DNA from: Symsagittifera roscoffensis
Taxonomy: Eukaryota > Xenacoelomorpha > Acoela > Convolutidae
Assembly: GCF_963678635.1 (NCBI RefSeq)
Contig: NC_087062.1
Span: 55,751,970 to 55,815,969 of the forward strand
Direction: 5' to 3'
DNA length: 64,000 nucleotides
This document shows, piece by piece, positions 11,990 through 24,806 of the stretch. A model generated the notes under the pieces. The model made no database searches, was not told the origin of the DNA, and saw only the letters and a list, made by a program, of their open reading frames with translations. Position numbers and translations under genes: made by a program. Numbering within the stretch: position 1 is the stretch's first letter; each line of letters begins with the position of its first letter.

Positions 11990-12462
11990 TTACAGTTTTT
12001 TCAAAAAACATCGAGTCCATGTTCCTTATCCAAATGCTTTTCTTTCTGCTCAGTGAAGAATTTTTGCATGATGAAATGGGTAGTTGCTACACCTCCAATA
12101 AATTTCTTCATCTTCGCAATTAGACTTCCGAAATTTTGGGCACGCGTGTTCATCTAAGTTTGTAACTTTTATTTTCCAAATTTCCGACGGAATATTACGT
12201 TTTTCATAACCTTTTGCGAAAATCTCCGCTTCTGAGGCTTTTATTTTTTTCATTAATTTTTCAAGCTCAGTATAATGTTCAAAACCACTGCTCTATTTGA
12301 TTTCATGAACATGCTTCGTACACTAAGCAGATTGAGATGTTGTTTTTCTAAACTTTTTGGGAGGAACTAAAAAATATCCCACAGTTTGTCCGTTTTATGT
12401 AATCCTAACTCTTTAACTATTTTGTTTTCATTACACTCAAAATCCAAAGCAACCAGACTCAT
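11990..12462 (-). pseudogene. DFEC-type transposon-associated protein, broken copy 1
   Basis: Starting at the ATG complement of 12460-12462, the frame opens MSLVALDFECNENKIVKELG and stops after about 30 codons; further blocks follow in shifted phases: EIFAKGYEKRN, NLDEHACPKF, and YWRCSNYPFHHAK. I recognise this set (DFEC near the start, AKG.EK in the middle, CSNYPFRH near the end) from many uncharacterised invertebrate proteins that travel with transposons. The N-terminal D-x-E could belong to an exonuclease-like RNase H fold, but that is a guess. No function is assigned. Confidence 0.45.
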
Positions 12463-13394
12463 GATGTTAACTGTTTTTGCTGAAAATTTTGTTTAAAATT
12501 GACTAACAAATGAACAATGCATATACTATTGAAGCTAAAATATTTAAATAGAAAAACTACCCAGTCACGTGACCAAGAAAATAAGAGTAAGGAAATCTAG
12601 ATGAAACATAGTAAAAAACTAGCTCCCTTATGGGTTGTAGATTTCACAGGTCTAGCTGCATCTTACAGAAGTCCGATGATTTTGGAATTTGCAGGAGTTT
12701 CCGTATACAATTAGACCACCAAAAGGAAAATTTTTGTCCACTTCTTTCAAATTATATTTGAGTCCAAAACAATTAATTTTTTCTTTTTCGTATTTGATTC
12801 AAATTCATGCCTATTCAAATCAAAACTTCTGAGAACATCATTCAAATTCAAAATGTTCATTTTCTGCAGTGCATTTGTCAATAATGATACAAGTTTCTAC
12901 ACAAGACAAAACCGAGGGGAAAATCAACCAACTTATCATACTCCTTTTTTTCTAAGTGAAGGAAGTTCTGGTAGTTTTTCCAAGTTTTTTCTTACCTAAG
13001 ATATTCTATATGATCTATTTTTTAATATCTGAACGATAATTTTTCCGTCTTCTTGCAATTTTGGTAAATTTTGAGATTCCAAAACTGTCAGCCAAAAGTT
13101 CAGGAAATTTTCTTGTAAGACGAAATGAAATTTTAATGCTTTAAAACAAGGTATCTGGGAAAGCCAATGTTGCAACTCATACCGCTCAGCTCAAAGAAAC
13201 TTAAAAAAACGATTCAAGTAAATGAATATTTGATCTACATAACTATAATAACATCACTCAACAAAATTATTGAACATTGCAATTCTCAACAATCAAAAAG
13301 TCCCCCAAAACTTGGGCTTGTTCTTTGAATTTGACATAGGCAACTTGCTTCAAGACTCCGATCTCCTTTGCAGTAAAGAGTCGAATCTGAGGTT

Positions 13395-13681
13395 ATAGTG
13401 GCATGTTCACACTGTACTTTTTGATGTGACACACACCCTTCTCTTCTTGTATGTTGCTATGTCATACACTGCATGACAGTTCGCAAGTTCCTGCAATACC
13501 GAATACTGTTAATCACGATGCTGAAAACCTTGGACTCGTTCCTCTATTGGAATCCTATTCTGACAAACCCTCAACCATGTAGCAGGAACTTGAGAACTGT
13601 CACGCGGTGTATGACATAACAACATACAAGAAGAGAAGCGTGTGTGTCACATCAAAAAGTACAGTGTGAACAAGCCACTAT
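13395..13681. mobile_element. Foldback MITE, copy 1
   Basis: A 287-bp palindromic element with arms of about 100 bp (13395-13494 and 13582-13681) and an 87-bp core (13495-13581). The ends read ATAGTGGC... and ...GCCACTAT. No protein is encoded. Its counterpart at 17290-17576 has the core in the opposite orientation. Family unknown; the long arms and small core resemble foldback/MITE elements. Confidence 0.72.
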
Positions 13682-15875
13682 GTGATGATCCAAATATGGA
13701 CATTGCGTAGGTGCTATAACTACTTTATAAGCAACTCAATGTAGATAAAAACATTTTCAATCAATTTTCGGTGATGGCATCTGCTATGTGTCAAGCATAT
13801 ACCATTTTTTTTTATCTGGACTACCATGCAAAATCAATTTTTAACTCTGTCTCAGAAAATTTATAAGGAAAACTCATTGTCACTCAAGACTACTGTGTAT
13901 CTAACCATTCATCATTCTGCCCAGTGGAAAAGTGTAAGAATATTTGTATGACACCGATCATTACTCGATCAAATTTTGCAAATATAATATAAATACCACG
14001 TCACTTACCAAGTTGTTTACTGTATTAATACTTTAAACAAGTAGAGATTTTATTCCACTATTCTTTCATCAAAAGGTGCAGTTTTCGATCAAATGAACCG
14101 TGCAGTCGAACACAAAAGTAGAATACCGCAAAAATCACCCAGTGTTGCAAAGAAACGCCAGCTGCAAAAAAAAATTCAAAACGCATCAGCTCAGCTCTGC
14201 CCAGAAGCTTTCCTCTACCCAGATTCTTGGATCACCTTTTCTGGAAAGGCTCCGAAAAGATCAAAAATCAAATTATGAGTCTGATTTGTTGAAAACTGTT
14301 GATTGTTTCCATTAATTTTATGGTTCTGTAAAGAGTGAGCGTGTCATTGTTTCCACGAATATTTGAACACTTGTTTATAAATTTCTTGTCATTACTTTTT
14401 TAATTCAAAATAAATGTTTTTTCAACGAAAAACTTTCGTAATTCTTAAAGCATGAGCAAAACTTACCTCAGAGTTTTTTTTGCACGATGCAAATTTTGGA
14501 TGAACTTTTTTATCAAGTTTGCAAATTTTTAATTAAGTTTTTTTTTACGAGATGTAAAATTTGTTTTGGTTTTTTAACAAGTGTGCGAAAATTTTTATAA
14601 AGTGGTTTATCAAGAAGTGGTTTTTCTGCAAAAACTTGATTTCTTTCGTCTTAAGCATATACGAAAAACGCAAAAACTTAAATTAAAAAATTTCCTGTTT
14701 GTAATTATAACTACTGCGATGTTTTTTGTGCCTGCTGGCTATACTGACATTTTTTTGCGGAACGGCAAATCTTTGTATCACGGTAAGGGTATGAGAGGTT
14801 TTTTAGCAAAACTCTTTTTTTTGTGTTAGATACGCTTTTAGCTGATTTTTAAAATATGCTTTCGCTCTAACATGAAAAAAACAGGCGCTCGAATCACGGT
14901 GAGTAAACTTCAGCTGATAGTAAGTTTTGTTGGCTAAACTCTTGAGACTATGGTTTCAATTGCTTTTGACATCCAGAGAAATTTTATCTTCAAAGCCGAA
15001 AATTTAACGGTCAGTTTTTTTTATTGAAGACTTCAAGATTTCGCGGTTTTCTGAGCCATTCCTATGAATCAAAAATTGAATACGACATGCCTTACCGCTT
15101 TGGGTTTAAAATTGCATTGTTAGATGAGTTGAGTTTTTGAGATTTGTTCCAGGGAAATTTTTCACTATAATTAATGCTTCCACAAATGATGAAGTTACAG
15201 CAAAAAAAAAATTCGACTGGTCAGTAGTTTGAAGCCTCTTCGTTCCTCCACTGTTGTTGGAGCTGATCAGAGGGGGACATGGCAGAACCCATGTTTTAAG
15301 CTACGTTATAGATTTCGTGTCTGCCATGCTGTGTATTAACTTTTGTAAAGAGTCTACAATGTATTAAGAAACAAGGCAATAGAAATAATAAGGTTTCACG
15401 AGGTGTGTAATGGTAAGAGAGGGATAAAAATGGTTTTTCTTTGGATTTTTTGTAGAAATGTCTAGTTTTTTGCAAAAAAAAACGAAATAATATTTAGCTC
15501 ATTACTAGAAAATATGTTATTCATAGCTTTGGAGAAGATAAAAATAACCGACTACTGTACTTGATAAAATTGCTACGCAAGCTGTTGTTTCGTCACATGT
15601 AGTGAATAATATTACTCCAACGGTTGCAAAAATTAGTTTCAAAACTATGACAAAAATTGGCACAGAAAAACTAAAAGAGTTCTATTACACTTTTACACGT
15701 ACGTCCAAAACACTGAAATGGTTTTCGTTCTTGATTCTCCTCATCAAAAACAAAATTTCCCAATTTTAATTGCTTATCACATTCATCAACCATCTCAACT
15801 TCGGAATGAAAAAATTGTGAAAGGTTAAAATTTAAAGTATAAACACACAAGATAAAAGAAAATGATTTAAAAGAT

Positions 15876-16343
15876 TTACAATTTTTTTAAAAAAACATCG
15901 AGTCCATGTTCCGTATCCAAATGCTTTTCTTTCTGCACAGTGAAGAATTTTGCATGACGAAATGGGTAGTTGCTACACCTCCAATAAATTTCTTCATCTT
16001 TGCAATTAGAATTCCGAACTTTTGGGCACGCGTATTCATCCAAGTTGGTCCTTTTATTTCCCAAATTTCCGACAGAATATTACTTTTTTCATAACCTTTT
16101 GCGAAAATCTCCGCTTCTGGAGCTTTTAAATTTTTCATTAATTTTTCAAGCTCAGTATTTCAAAACCACTGCTCTAATTGATTTCATGAACATGCTTCGT
16201 ACACTAAGCAGATTGAGATGTTGCTTTTCTAACCTTTTTGGGAGGAACAAAAAAATATCCCACAGTTTGTCCGTTTTATGAGATCCTAACTCTTTAACTA
16301 TTTTGTTTTCATTTCACTCAAAATCCAAAGCAACCAGACTCAT
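15876..16343 (-). pseudogene. DFEC-type transposon-associated protein, broken copy 2
   Basis: Same family and extent as 11990-12462, starting at the ATG complement of 16341-16343. The downstream blocks EIFAKGYEKSNI, YACPKVRNSNCKDEE and CSNYPFRHAKFF are here spread over two phases at 16138-15887 and 16064-15876. The shared breaks (early stop, shifted middle) with copy 1 mean the gene was already dead when duplicated. Confidence 0.45.
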
Positions 16344-17289
16344 GATGTTAACTGTTTTCGCAGAAAATTTTGTTTAAAATTGACTAACAACTGAACAATG
16401 CATACATTATTGAAGCTAAAATATTTAAACAGAAAAACTACCCAGTCACGTGAACAAAAAAACAAGAACTAGGAAATCTATGTGAAACATATCAATAACC
16501 AGCTCCTTTATGGGTTGTAGATTTCACAGGTCTAGGTGCATCTTACAGAAGTCTGATGATTTTGGATTTTGCAGGAGTTTCCGTATACAATTAGACCACC
16601 AAAAGAAAATTTTTCGTCCTTTTCTTTCAAATTATGTTTGAGTTCAAAACAATTAATTTTTTCTTTTTCGTATTCGATTCAAATTCATGCCTATTCCAAT
16701 CAAAATTTCTGAGAACATCATTCAGTTTCAAAGCGTCCATTTGCTGCAGTAAATTCGTCAATAACGATACAAGTTTCTACTCAAGACAAAACCGAGGGGA
16801 AAAATCAACCAATTTATCATACTCGTTTTTTTCTAAGTGAAGGAAGTTCTGGTAGTTTTTCCAAGTTTTTTCTTACCTAAGATATTCTATATGATCTATT
16901 TTTTAATATCTGAACGATAACTTTTCCGTCTTCTTGCAATTTTGGTAAATTTTGAGATTCCAAAACTGTCAGCCAAAAATTCAGGAAATTTTCTTGTAAG
17001 ACGAAATGAAATTTTAATGCTTTAAAACAATTTATCTGGGAAAGCCAATGTTGCAAATCATACTGCTCAGCTCAAAGAAACCTAAAAAACGATTCAAGTA
17101 AATGAATATTTGATCTACATAACTATAATAACATCAGTCAACAAAATTATTGAACATTGCAACTCTCAACAATCAAAAAGTCCCCCAACACTTGGGCTTG
17201 TTACTTGAATTTTTTCAAAGTATAATTGACATAGGAAACTTGCTTCAAGAATTCGATCTCCTTTGCAGTAAATATTCGAATCCGAAGTT

Positions 17290-17576
17290 ATAGTGGCTTG
17301 TTCACACTGTACTTTTTGATGTAACACACACCCTTCTCTTCTTGTATGTTGCTATGTCATACACCGCATGACAGTTCTCATGTTCCTGCTCCATGGTTGA
17401 GGGTTTGTCAGAATAGAATTCCAATAGAGGAACGAGTCCAAGGTTTTCAGCATCGTGATTAACAGTATTCGGTATTGCAGGACCTTGCGAACTGTCATGC
17501 GGTGTATGACATAGCAATATACAAGAAGAGAAGGGTGTGTGTCGCATCAAAAAGTACAGTGTGAACAAGCCACTGT
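17290..17576. mobile_element. Foldback MITE, copy 2 with inverted core
   Basis: Same length (287 bp) and ends as 13395-13681, arms at 17290-17389 and 17477-17576. The 87-bp core (17390-17476) is the reverse complement of the copy 1 core, with only a few substitutions, and the arm segments next to it are exchanged too. Confidence 0.75.
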
Positions 17577-18815
17577 GTTATGATCCAAATATGGACATTG
17601 CGTAGGTGCTACAACTACTTTATAAGCAACTCAATGTAGATAAAAATTATTTCAATCAATTTTCGGTGATGGCATCTGCTATGTGTCAAGCATATCCCAT
17701 TTTTTATCTGGAATACCATGCGAAATCTCTTTTTAACTCTGTCTGAGAAAATTTATAAGAAAAACTCATTGTCACTCAAGACTACTGTGCATCTAACCAT
17801 TCATCTTTCTGCCCAGTGGAAAAGTGTAAGAATATTAGTATTACACCGATCATTCCTCGATAAATTTTGCAAAGATAAGATAAATATCACGTCACTTACC
17901 AAGTTGTTTACTGTATTTATACTTTAAACAAATAGAGATTTTATTCCACTATTCTTTCATCAAAAGGTGAAGTTTTTGATCAAATGATTCGTGCACTCGA
18001 AAACAAAAGTAGAATACCGCAAAAATCACCCAGTGTTGCAAAGAAACGCCTGCTGCAAAAAAAATTCAAATCGCATCAGCTCAGCTCTGCCCAGAAGCTT
18101 TCGTCTACCCAGATTCTTGGATCACCTTTTCTGGAAAGGCTTCGAAAAGCTCAAAAATCAAATTAAGAGTCTGATTTGTTGAAAACTGTTGATTGTTTCA
18201 TTGAAGTTTATGGTTCTGTAAAGAGTGAGCGTGTCATTGTTTCTACAATTATTTGAATACTTGTTTATAAAAATCTTGTCAATACTTTTATAATTCAAAT
18301 TAATTGTTTTTTTAACGAAAAAATTACGTAATTCTTAAAGCATGAGCAAAAATTACCTCAGAGTTTTTTTTGCACGATGCAAATTTTGGATGAACTTTTT
18401 CATCAAGTTTGCAAATTTTTATTTAAGTTTCTTTTTACAAGATGTAAAAATTGTTTTGGTTTTTTTAACAAGTGTGCAAAAAGTTTTATAAAGTGGTTTA
18501 TCAAGAAGTTTTTTGTGGTTTTTTAAAACACTACTGCAAAAACCTGATTTTTTTCGTCTTAAGCATATACAAAAAACGCAAAAAATTATTCGAAAAAACT
18601 TGATAAATTATTGCTAAAGTTTTCATTATTGATGAATTTGAGTGCTATTCCCTATTTTGATACATTGTTTGTATGTTATTTTTGATCAATATACATCCAA
18701 AATTGGATTTTATAATGATCAGTTTTTAAACAAAGACTTTCTTAAGTTTACTTTTTTCACAAGTGCAAGAAAACCTTCTAGCAATTTTTTTCAAATACTA
18801 AAAAAAATTTTTTTT

Positions 18816-19088
18816 AGAGCGACCAAATTGATTTTTGGGCACTTTTTGAAAATTATGACCAAAAAATTGCGTTGTTTTGGCGCGTCTCCCCCACTCCCCT
18901 AAAAAGTAGTATAAAGTAGCGCTGAAGTCGCTTTTAGAAACTTTTAGTATCTGTGACCAAAAATGGATATTTCAAAAGTGTACAAAGAGGGACCCTTTAG
19001 GTCGGCAGGGGGTCGAATCCCTGAGAGGAGGACGTCCGGCCCACCCCGCCCCCCCCCCCGCCTCCGCTCCTTTATATTCACCCCTGTT
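18816..19088. mobile_element. Degenerate CAGGGGCGGAT-family MITE
   Basis: Internal sequence (GACCAAATTGATTTT, GGGCACTTTTTGAAAATT, TTTGGCGCG, GGTCGGCAGGGGGTCGAATC) matches the MITEs at 26836, 34134 and 35841, and it ends in a CACCCCTG variant of the family terminus at 19088. The left end is missing. It lies inside the insertion specific to duplication copy 2. Confidence 0.55.
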
Positions 19089-20064
19089 TATATTTCAAAT
19101 CTGCGTTAGCATTCTTTCGTTTTTATTCCAATAGATGTTAACGCGTTCACATATTGAACAAAATACATTGAAGGATCTGTTCAATCAGTAAATCAGCTAC
19201 GAGTAAAACTAGTCGGTACTCAAATTCCTTTATGCCCCAATCCCCCAGGTTTTTTGACATTTTTTAAAAATCCATTCCTGTTTGTAATTATAACTACTGC
19301 GATGTTTTTGTGCCTGCTGGCTATACTGACATTTTTTGCGGAACGGCAAATCTTTGTATCACGGTAAGGGTATGAGAGGTTTTTTAGCAAAATTATTTTT
19401 TGTGTTGGATACACTTTCAGCTGATTTTTAAAATATGCTTTTGCTCTAACATGAAAAAAAACAGGCGCTCGAATCACGGTGAGCAAACTTCAGCTGATAG
19501 TAAGTTTTGTTGGCTAAACTCTTGACACTATGGTTTCAATTGCTTTTGACATCCAGAGAAATTTTATCTTCAAAGCCGAAAATTTAACGGTCAGTTTTTT
19601 TATTGAAGACTTCAAGATTTCGCGGTTTTCTGAGCCATTCCTACGAATCAAAAAATGAATACGACATGCCTTACCGCTTTGGGTTTAAAATCGCATTTTT
19701 AGATGAGTTGAGATTTTGAGATTTGTTCCAGGGAAATTTTTTCACTATAATTGATGCTTCCACAAATGATGAAGTTACAGCACAAAAAATTTCTAGACTG
19801 GTCAGTAATTTCAAGCCTTTTCGTTCCTCCACTGTTGTTGGAGGTGATCAAGGGGGGGACATGGCAGAACCCATGTTTTAAGCTACGTTATAGATTTCGG
19901 GTCTGCCATGCTATCTATTAACATTTGTATAGAGTCTACAATGTATTAAGATAGGCAATAGAATTAATAAGGTTTCACGAGGTGTGTAATGGTAAGAAAG
20001 GGGAAAAAACCGTATTTATTTGGATTTTTTGTGGAAATGTCTAGTTTTTTTTGCAAAAATCTCG

Positions 20065-21512
20065 GAGCGCGTTATCTAATTGGTAAAACTCAATTGTTAA
20101 TTACGTGTAAATTGTAAAATGAAGGTCTTGTATCGGATTTCGGATTTTTGGTTCATGGTACGTCAAAATTAGTGTTTGGGTAAAAGTTATGTACTTTTCT
20201 AATAAAACAATTAGCAAATATGCTTAGACTCATTAGTTCAAAGTATATACTTGTACTGCAAATTTAACGAAACATAATCCTTGTAAGCAAGCCATCATTG
20301 GAGTTCTCACTAAAGACTAAAGACTTTTGGATCGAGTTCCATTGAGAATTTCACGATAATTTGAACTCAATTGTTGCCAATTTTATCATCAACCAGAACC
20401 TTTGAACAAAATAATATTATCAAATATCTATAGATTTCTAAAAATTTTCAGACTCAGTAAGAGTTTATAGGGTAATTTGTCCTATGTTGGTTTTCGTGTA
20501 TTTTTAAATTTACTTTTTCAAGGAGTGTGTTTGGAGACTGCTGAGTATGCTTTCTATCACCACGTGGAAAATTATTTCGACAAAAAGAGTGCTGTTTCTT
20601 TATATGAATACACAGTTCCTCGCTGCTTTATGTACGAAAATTGCAATTCGGACACTTCAAAACTCCACAGCACTTTTTACTTGTATAGTCTCTACCACAA
20701 TCAAGGCATGCAACTTTTTTTGTTTCTATTCATTAGAATGTTATTCATTAGCCTATTTAGATAAAAACTTATTAAGTATGGATTTTTAAGGCAAAAAATC
20801 CATTTTGTTGTTTAAAAATCAATTTAAATCGATTTAAGTAGATTTTGCAAGGTAGAAAAATCCATCCAAATTGATTGAAATTGATTTAAAATGATTTTTT
20901 GTGGTCAAAAAAGATCAATTTAAAAGCTTAAAAAACTGATTTCAAATCGGTTTAAATCATTTTACCGATTCTTAAAAGTATTTTCAATTTGAAAGTACAC
21001 AAGTCACGTAACATTTTTATGTTAAAATTTTAAAATATACCAACAGTAGTTAGATGTTAAGCCCACAAAGTAATAAAACCATAGAACAACAGCAATTGGA
21101 ATCAAATTTTGGGCCGAAGTGTTTAAAAAGTTTTGGAATTTTTGGTCAAATTGAATCAAATTTTTAGCACAAAGATATGCAATAAAACCATAAATCTTAC
21201 ATTGATTTAGCTTTTGCTCACATAGACAATACTAAACAGTACTTATCAAATCCTAGAAAAGTTTCAAAATCTTTCCGATGTTTTAAGCTTTTTTCGGCAA
21301 GGTTTTTTTGTTCTTTGGAGTTGTTTTTGCATTTTGATCAAAACATTATCTTGTAACGACACGTAACAAAAATTTATGTGATTTTTAAGTTGTTTTCAAA
21401 AATTTATGTTTTTTATTTTCATTTGTAAAAAGGAGAGCATACAAAAAAGTAGACAATTTCATTTCAATTTCAATCGAGTTGAATCGTTTTTTTTTGTTAC
21501 TAAAAGTTATAG

Positions 21513-21513
<1 letters not shown>
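20065..21513. other. Repeat margin and AT-rich DNA
   Basis: Up to about 20250 the dispersed repeat family continues. At 20800-20960 short degenerate repeats of a GATTTAAATCGATTTAA type occur. A 95-codon plus frame at 20477-20764 overlaps another frame at 20547-20789; neither has recognisable features. No gene supported. Confidence 0.4.
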
Positions 21514-21605
<92 letters not shown>

Positions 21606-21620
21606 TTTGTGTGTGTGTAT
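21514..21620. repeat. Compound (TA)n(TG)n microsatellite
   Basis: Uninterrupted TA dinucleotides from about 21514 to 21565 are followed by TG dinucleotides to about 21600 and a TTTG-interrupted tail to 21620. Confidence 0.97.
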
Positions 21621-21784
21621 CTATGAAGTGGCTCGATCAAGTATAAAAATCTAAGAAAGAGTCTCCTGACTTGGGGTTAATGGCTCTAGAGACTGTTTCT
21701 CTCAACATCATACTTTGTGATTTGAGTAGAGTACCAGAAAATTAGAATCCATTTGCAGATGAAAACGAAATTGGCACTGCTGTT

Positions 21785-22230
21785 TAGCCGCGACTAATTT
21801 TTCCACAACCGCGACTAATTTTTCGACCGCCACGATCAATTTTTCGACCATAAAACGACTAATTTTTTGATCATGCTGCGACTAATTTTCGACCGCCGCA
21901 ACGAACTTTTAGATCACCGCGACTAATTTTTCTTTTCGACCGCCGCGATTAATTTTTCGACTATGCCGTGAGTAATTTTCGACCGCGACGACTTTTTTTC
22001 CGATCATACCGCGACTAATTTTTCGACCGCCGCGAGTAACTTTTTGACCGCCGCAACTAATTTTCCGACCGCTGCGACTAATTTCTCGACCATCGCGACC
22101 CAGATACGGTATTTTCAGAGTTTGTCCGCGTTTTAAAACCCTGTCCAGACTATGGATTTTTGGTCGCGGAATAAACATTTCCGCGACCGACAAAGTCGAA
22201 AAATTAGTCGCGGACCTCGACCCCGGTATT
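21785..22230. repeat. CGACTAATTTTTCGACC minisatellite
   Basis: About twenty degenerate tandem copies of a 20-27 bp unit built on GCGACTAATTTTTCGACCGC. Some units use GAGTAA or lack a few bases. The minus-strand reading frame across it (22241-21909) is a translation of the repeat with Arg/Gly/Ser/Lys periodicity, not a gene. Confidence 0.85.
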
Positions 22231-24485
22231 GCCCGTTGCACTATTCATCTTTGCTATTTGAGATGTAAGGACCAATCAGACCTCATGAGAGCACCGTGAT
22301 AGAGTCCGATGAGTATGGGTCATTCGGCCAGAATGAACAGAAAGTTTAAAATTGTATTCAGACTTTAAACATTTGAAGACGTGCTCGGCGCGCTCGAATT
22401 TGTCGCAGCCACTGACAACCAAATCCCACAAATGAAGCCATCCGTAACTAAAACTGTGAAACAATTGATTGAGAGCAAATCAAGACCAAAATGTTTCTGC
22501 ATTTGGCTTATTATCATTTTTAGCAAGAACAAACGGTCTTGATATAGAAAAAAAAGCATCGACTAAAGTACTAACATTTGAAAGCTAGCTCTGTTTGAGA
22601 AATCTGGGTCATCTAAAGGGGACATGTTTCGTTGAACCAGCCCAGATTTTACAACAACCTTTTTGATAGAGAGTACTGCAAAGTTATCCGTTATATATAT
22701 TAGTTGAAAAAGTTGGAAAAAATGAAAAATTTGCTCAGGTGAAACGGGTTAAGTTGGTTAAAAACTCTTTTTTTTTGTTGGATTGAGTTTTATTAAAAAC
22801 AGTATCTTTTTTCTCCTTTTGTCGTTAAGTTGACATTGTACGTAAATCTCCGATGTTTCATGATGGCTTATTTTTCTAAAAGTTATACAAGTTTACATAC
22901 ATTTATGCTATTTGTTTTTCAAGTTGCATTTGATCTTTATTTCTCTAAGCAGGTAAGTTTTCTAATTCTCTACATTAAATGAAAATGAGCTCACTAGTTG
23001 TTTTTTGATTATCAATAATTTTTCAGAACCTTTTTCAAAGATGGAGTCGCAACCTAGATCAGAGAACGCGTGTTGTGTTCAGCTTGAAAACTAAGCTTGA
23101 AAACTAAGGTGGCGGAAATGATTAAAACAAACTGAAAAGTTCTTACATTCCACCTCGAAGTTCGATGACTTTAAACATTACTCGACAATTCTCGTTAGTA
23201 AATTTCAAAAAAGAATGAGTCATTTTCCGTCTGTTGAATCTATCTGCCTTTTTGTTTAGTGGTAATTAACATGTTTTCTCTAGTTTTCTTTCTGATAAAG
23301 AAAAAAAAGAAAAACGATCGCGGTATTTTGTCTTCACGGGTTGACAAAAAAGGTGTATCATACAATATCATGTAAAATGAGCATTCAAATTATGCAAACT
23401 AAAACAATAAAACTTTATTATAAGCCTTTTTTCGACACTCTGGCATTGGATAACAAAATTGAAAGAGAATACTCAATTTTCAAATAATTGTGAAATTTTT
23501 AAAAAATGTGAAATTACAATATCAAATTTCCCAAGATACTGATTTCTTCACGTGTTGAATGGATTCTTCACTTGTGTGCCTTGTAAGTTTTTTGTTTTTT
23601 GAATTGTTATTATACGTTTTTTTTATCAGAAAAACTTTTGGCAAAAAAAATTGACTCAGTTCTAAAAATCAGATACGCGATGAGAAGTTGTGGTTTGCTT
23701 TCTCGGAAACTAATGCTCATGCTGTTGATCAGAAACGTATTTAAGCGGACTGAAACGTCATAGTGATACCTGACAATGATACAATCTGCAAAAAAATTGG
23801 ACTTGAACAGTTATTTAATAAGCTCCCCAACGCAACCCTTCCTCCGACCTCATAGATTCGACCTCCTATTTTATATAACATCCAATTTTTAGCCCCTCCG
23901 ACCTCAAAAATTTGAAAATTTTCGAAAGGCCTATTTGGCGCCAATCTATACTAAATTTTGGCCATTTTTTTTATAGAAAATTGCCTGTTGCGCAGAAATA
24001 ATTGCCAAAATACAGTCGTTATGATGTTTTTAAAGAGTTTAGAAAATCAGTTTAGTCGACATAAAAAACGTCGACAAGTTTTCCGAACAGTTTTTGAAAA
24101 TCCACCACTTCGGTTTGAAAATTGATTCTAAACGGTGGAGGAGATGAAGTTTAACCGATTTAAAACTGTTTCATCGATCGAGAATACATCATTCTTGAAC
24201 CCACTGATGCAATTGATGGATCTTGTTAACTATTCCCCCCTTTTGGACCTTGTTAATTATTCCCCCCATGCATGTATTATTTTTGACAACCCGTACCGAA
24301 TGGAAACTGTTTTTCTAGATAGAAATTCTATGTAGATTATCTAGCCTAGTTTTCTCGTATTTTCCGTGCAGAAGTGATCTATTTCTTTTCTAGTTTAGAA
24401 ACAAACAGTTTCTAGAAAAAAATAACCAGAAATCAGTTAACTGCTCAACCGAAACGAGATAAACATGCTTCGAGTATACACAATA
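22231..24485. other. No gene seen
   Basis: AT-rich DNA with short unsupported frames only. A short direct repeat of a TTGTTAA.TATTCCCCCC block occurs at 24223-24270. The 23741-23944 minus frame overlaps a repeated CTCCGACCTCA stretch and is not credible. Confidence 0.4.
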
Positions 24486-24493
24486 GCAGTAGC

Positions 24494-24732
24494 GGCTCTT
24501 TTTCCAACAAACCACCCCCCCCCCCCACCAACCCCACCCCCCCCCCCCCCCCCCACCTCACACGAGCTTCAATATATTAGTGTAACGAATGGTTTTACGA
24601 GGTTGAGTATGAAGACCAAATATGTTTTTGTGGCCTTATTAGTCTGTATGTAAATTTTCATAACAATCGGACAATGTGGTGACAAATTTACATATAAAAA
24701 TTTGCAGGTGGTGGGGAAAAGGAAAAAGAGCC
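24494..24732. mobile_element. hAT-type MITE, GGCTCTTTTTCC family, with 8-bp TSD
   Basis: A 239-bp element with inverted ends GGCTCTTTTTCC and GGAAAAAGAGCC, flanked by perfect 8-bp direct repeats GCAGTAGC (24486-24493 and 24733-24740). The 8-bp duplication fits hAT-superfamily transposition. It contains a long C-run (about 24514-24554). Related ends appear at 26697-27128 and 33173-33261 and, as left halves, in each unit of the 29.7-33.2 kb array. No protein is encoded. Confidence 0.85.
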
Positions 24733-24806
24733 GCAGTAGCGAATACAATGCAAACTTACACTTGTCATAACATTGTTATTCTGCTAAAACTTGGTAACTC
24801 TATCAA

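Larger units (their letters stand above)
11597..15479. repeat. 3.9-kb tandem duplication, copy 1
   Basis: Collinear with 15480-20064 (period about 3883 bp at the left end). It begins inside the ATPase remnant and ends in the dispersed repeat also seen at 5950. Contents: DFEC-family relic (11990-12462), foldback element (13395-13681), and otherwise AT-rich DNA with no credible gene (12463-13394, 13682-15257). Small overlapping plus frames near 14093-14315 are not supported. The copies have diverged by scattered substitutions and small indels, so the duplication is not recent. Confidence 0.75.
15480..20064. repeat. 3.9-kb tandem duplication, copy 2
   Basis: Collinear with copy 1 but longer by an insertion at about 18590-19265, which contains a degenerate hAT-type MITE. 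Contents match copy 1: DFEC relic (15876-16343), foldback element (17290-17576) and, after the insertion, the segment equivalent to 14690-15479. The right end runs on into the dispersed repeat family up to about 20250. No intact gene. Confidence 0.72.

Noticed and set aside
14093..14315. Small overlapping plus-strand ORFs, also present in the second duplication copy (17984-18182)
   Set aside because: Two phases are open over the same bases, the frames differ between the copies, and there are no domains.
21406..21654. Plus-strand reading frame across the microsatellite
   Set aside because: Its central part is the translation of (TA)n and (TG)n; no independent coding evidence.
21909..22241. 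Minus-strand 110-codon frame with Gly/Arg/Lys/Ser periodicity
   Set aside because: It is the translated minisatellite and has no other support.
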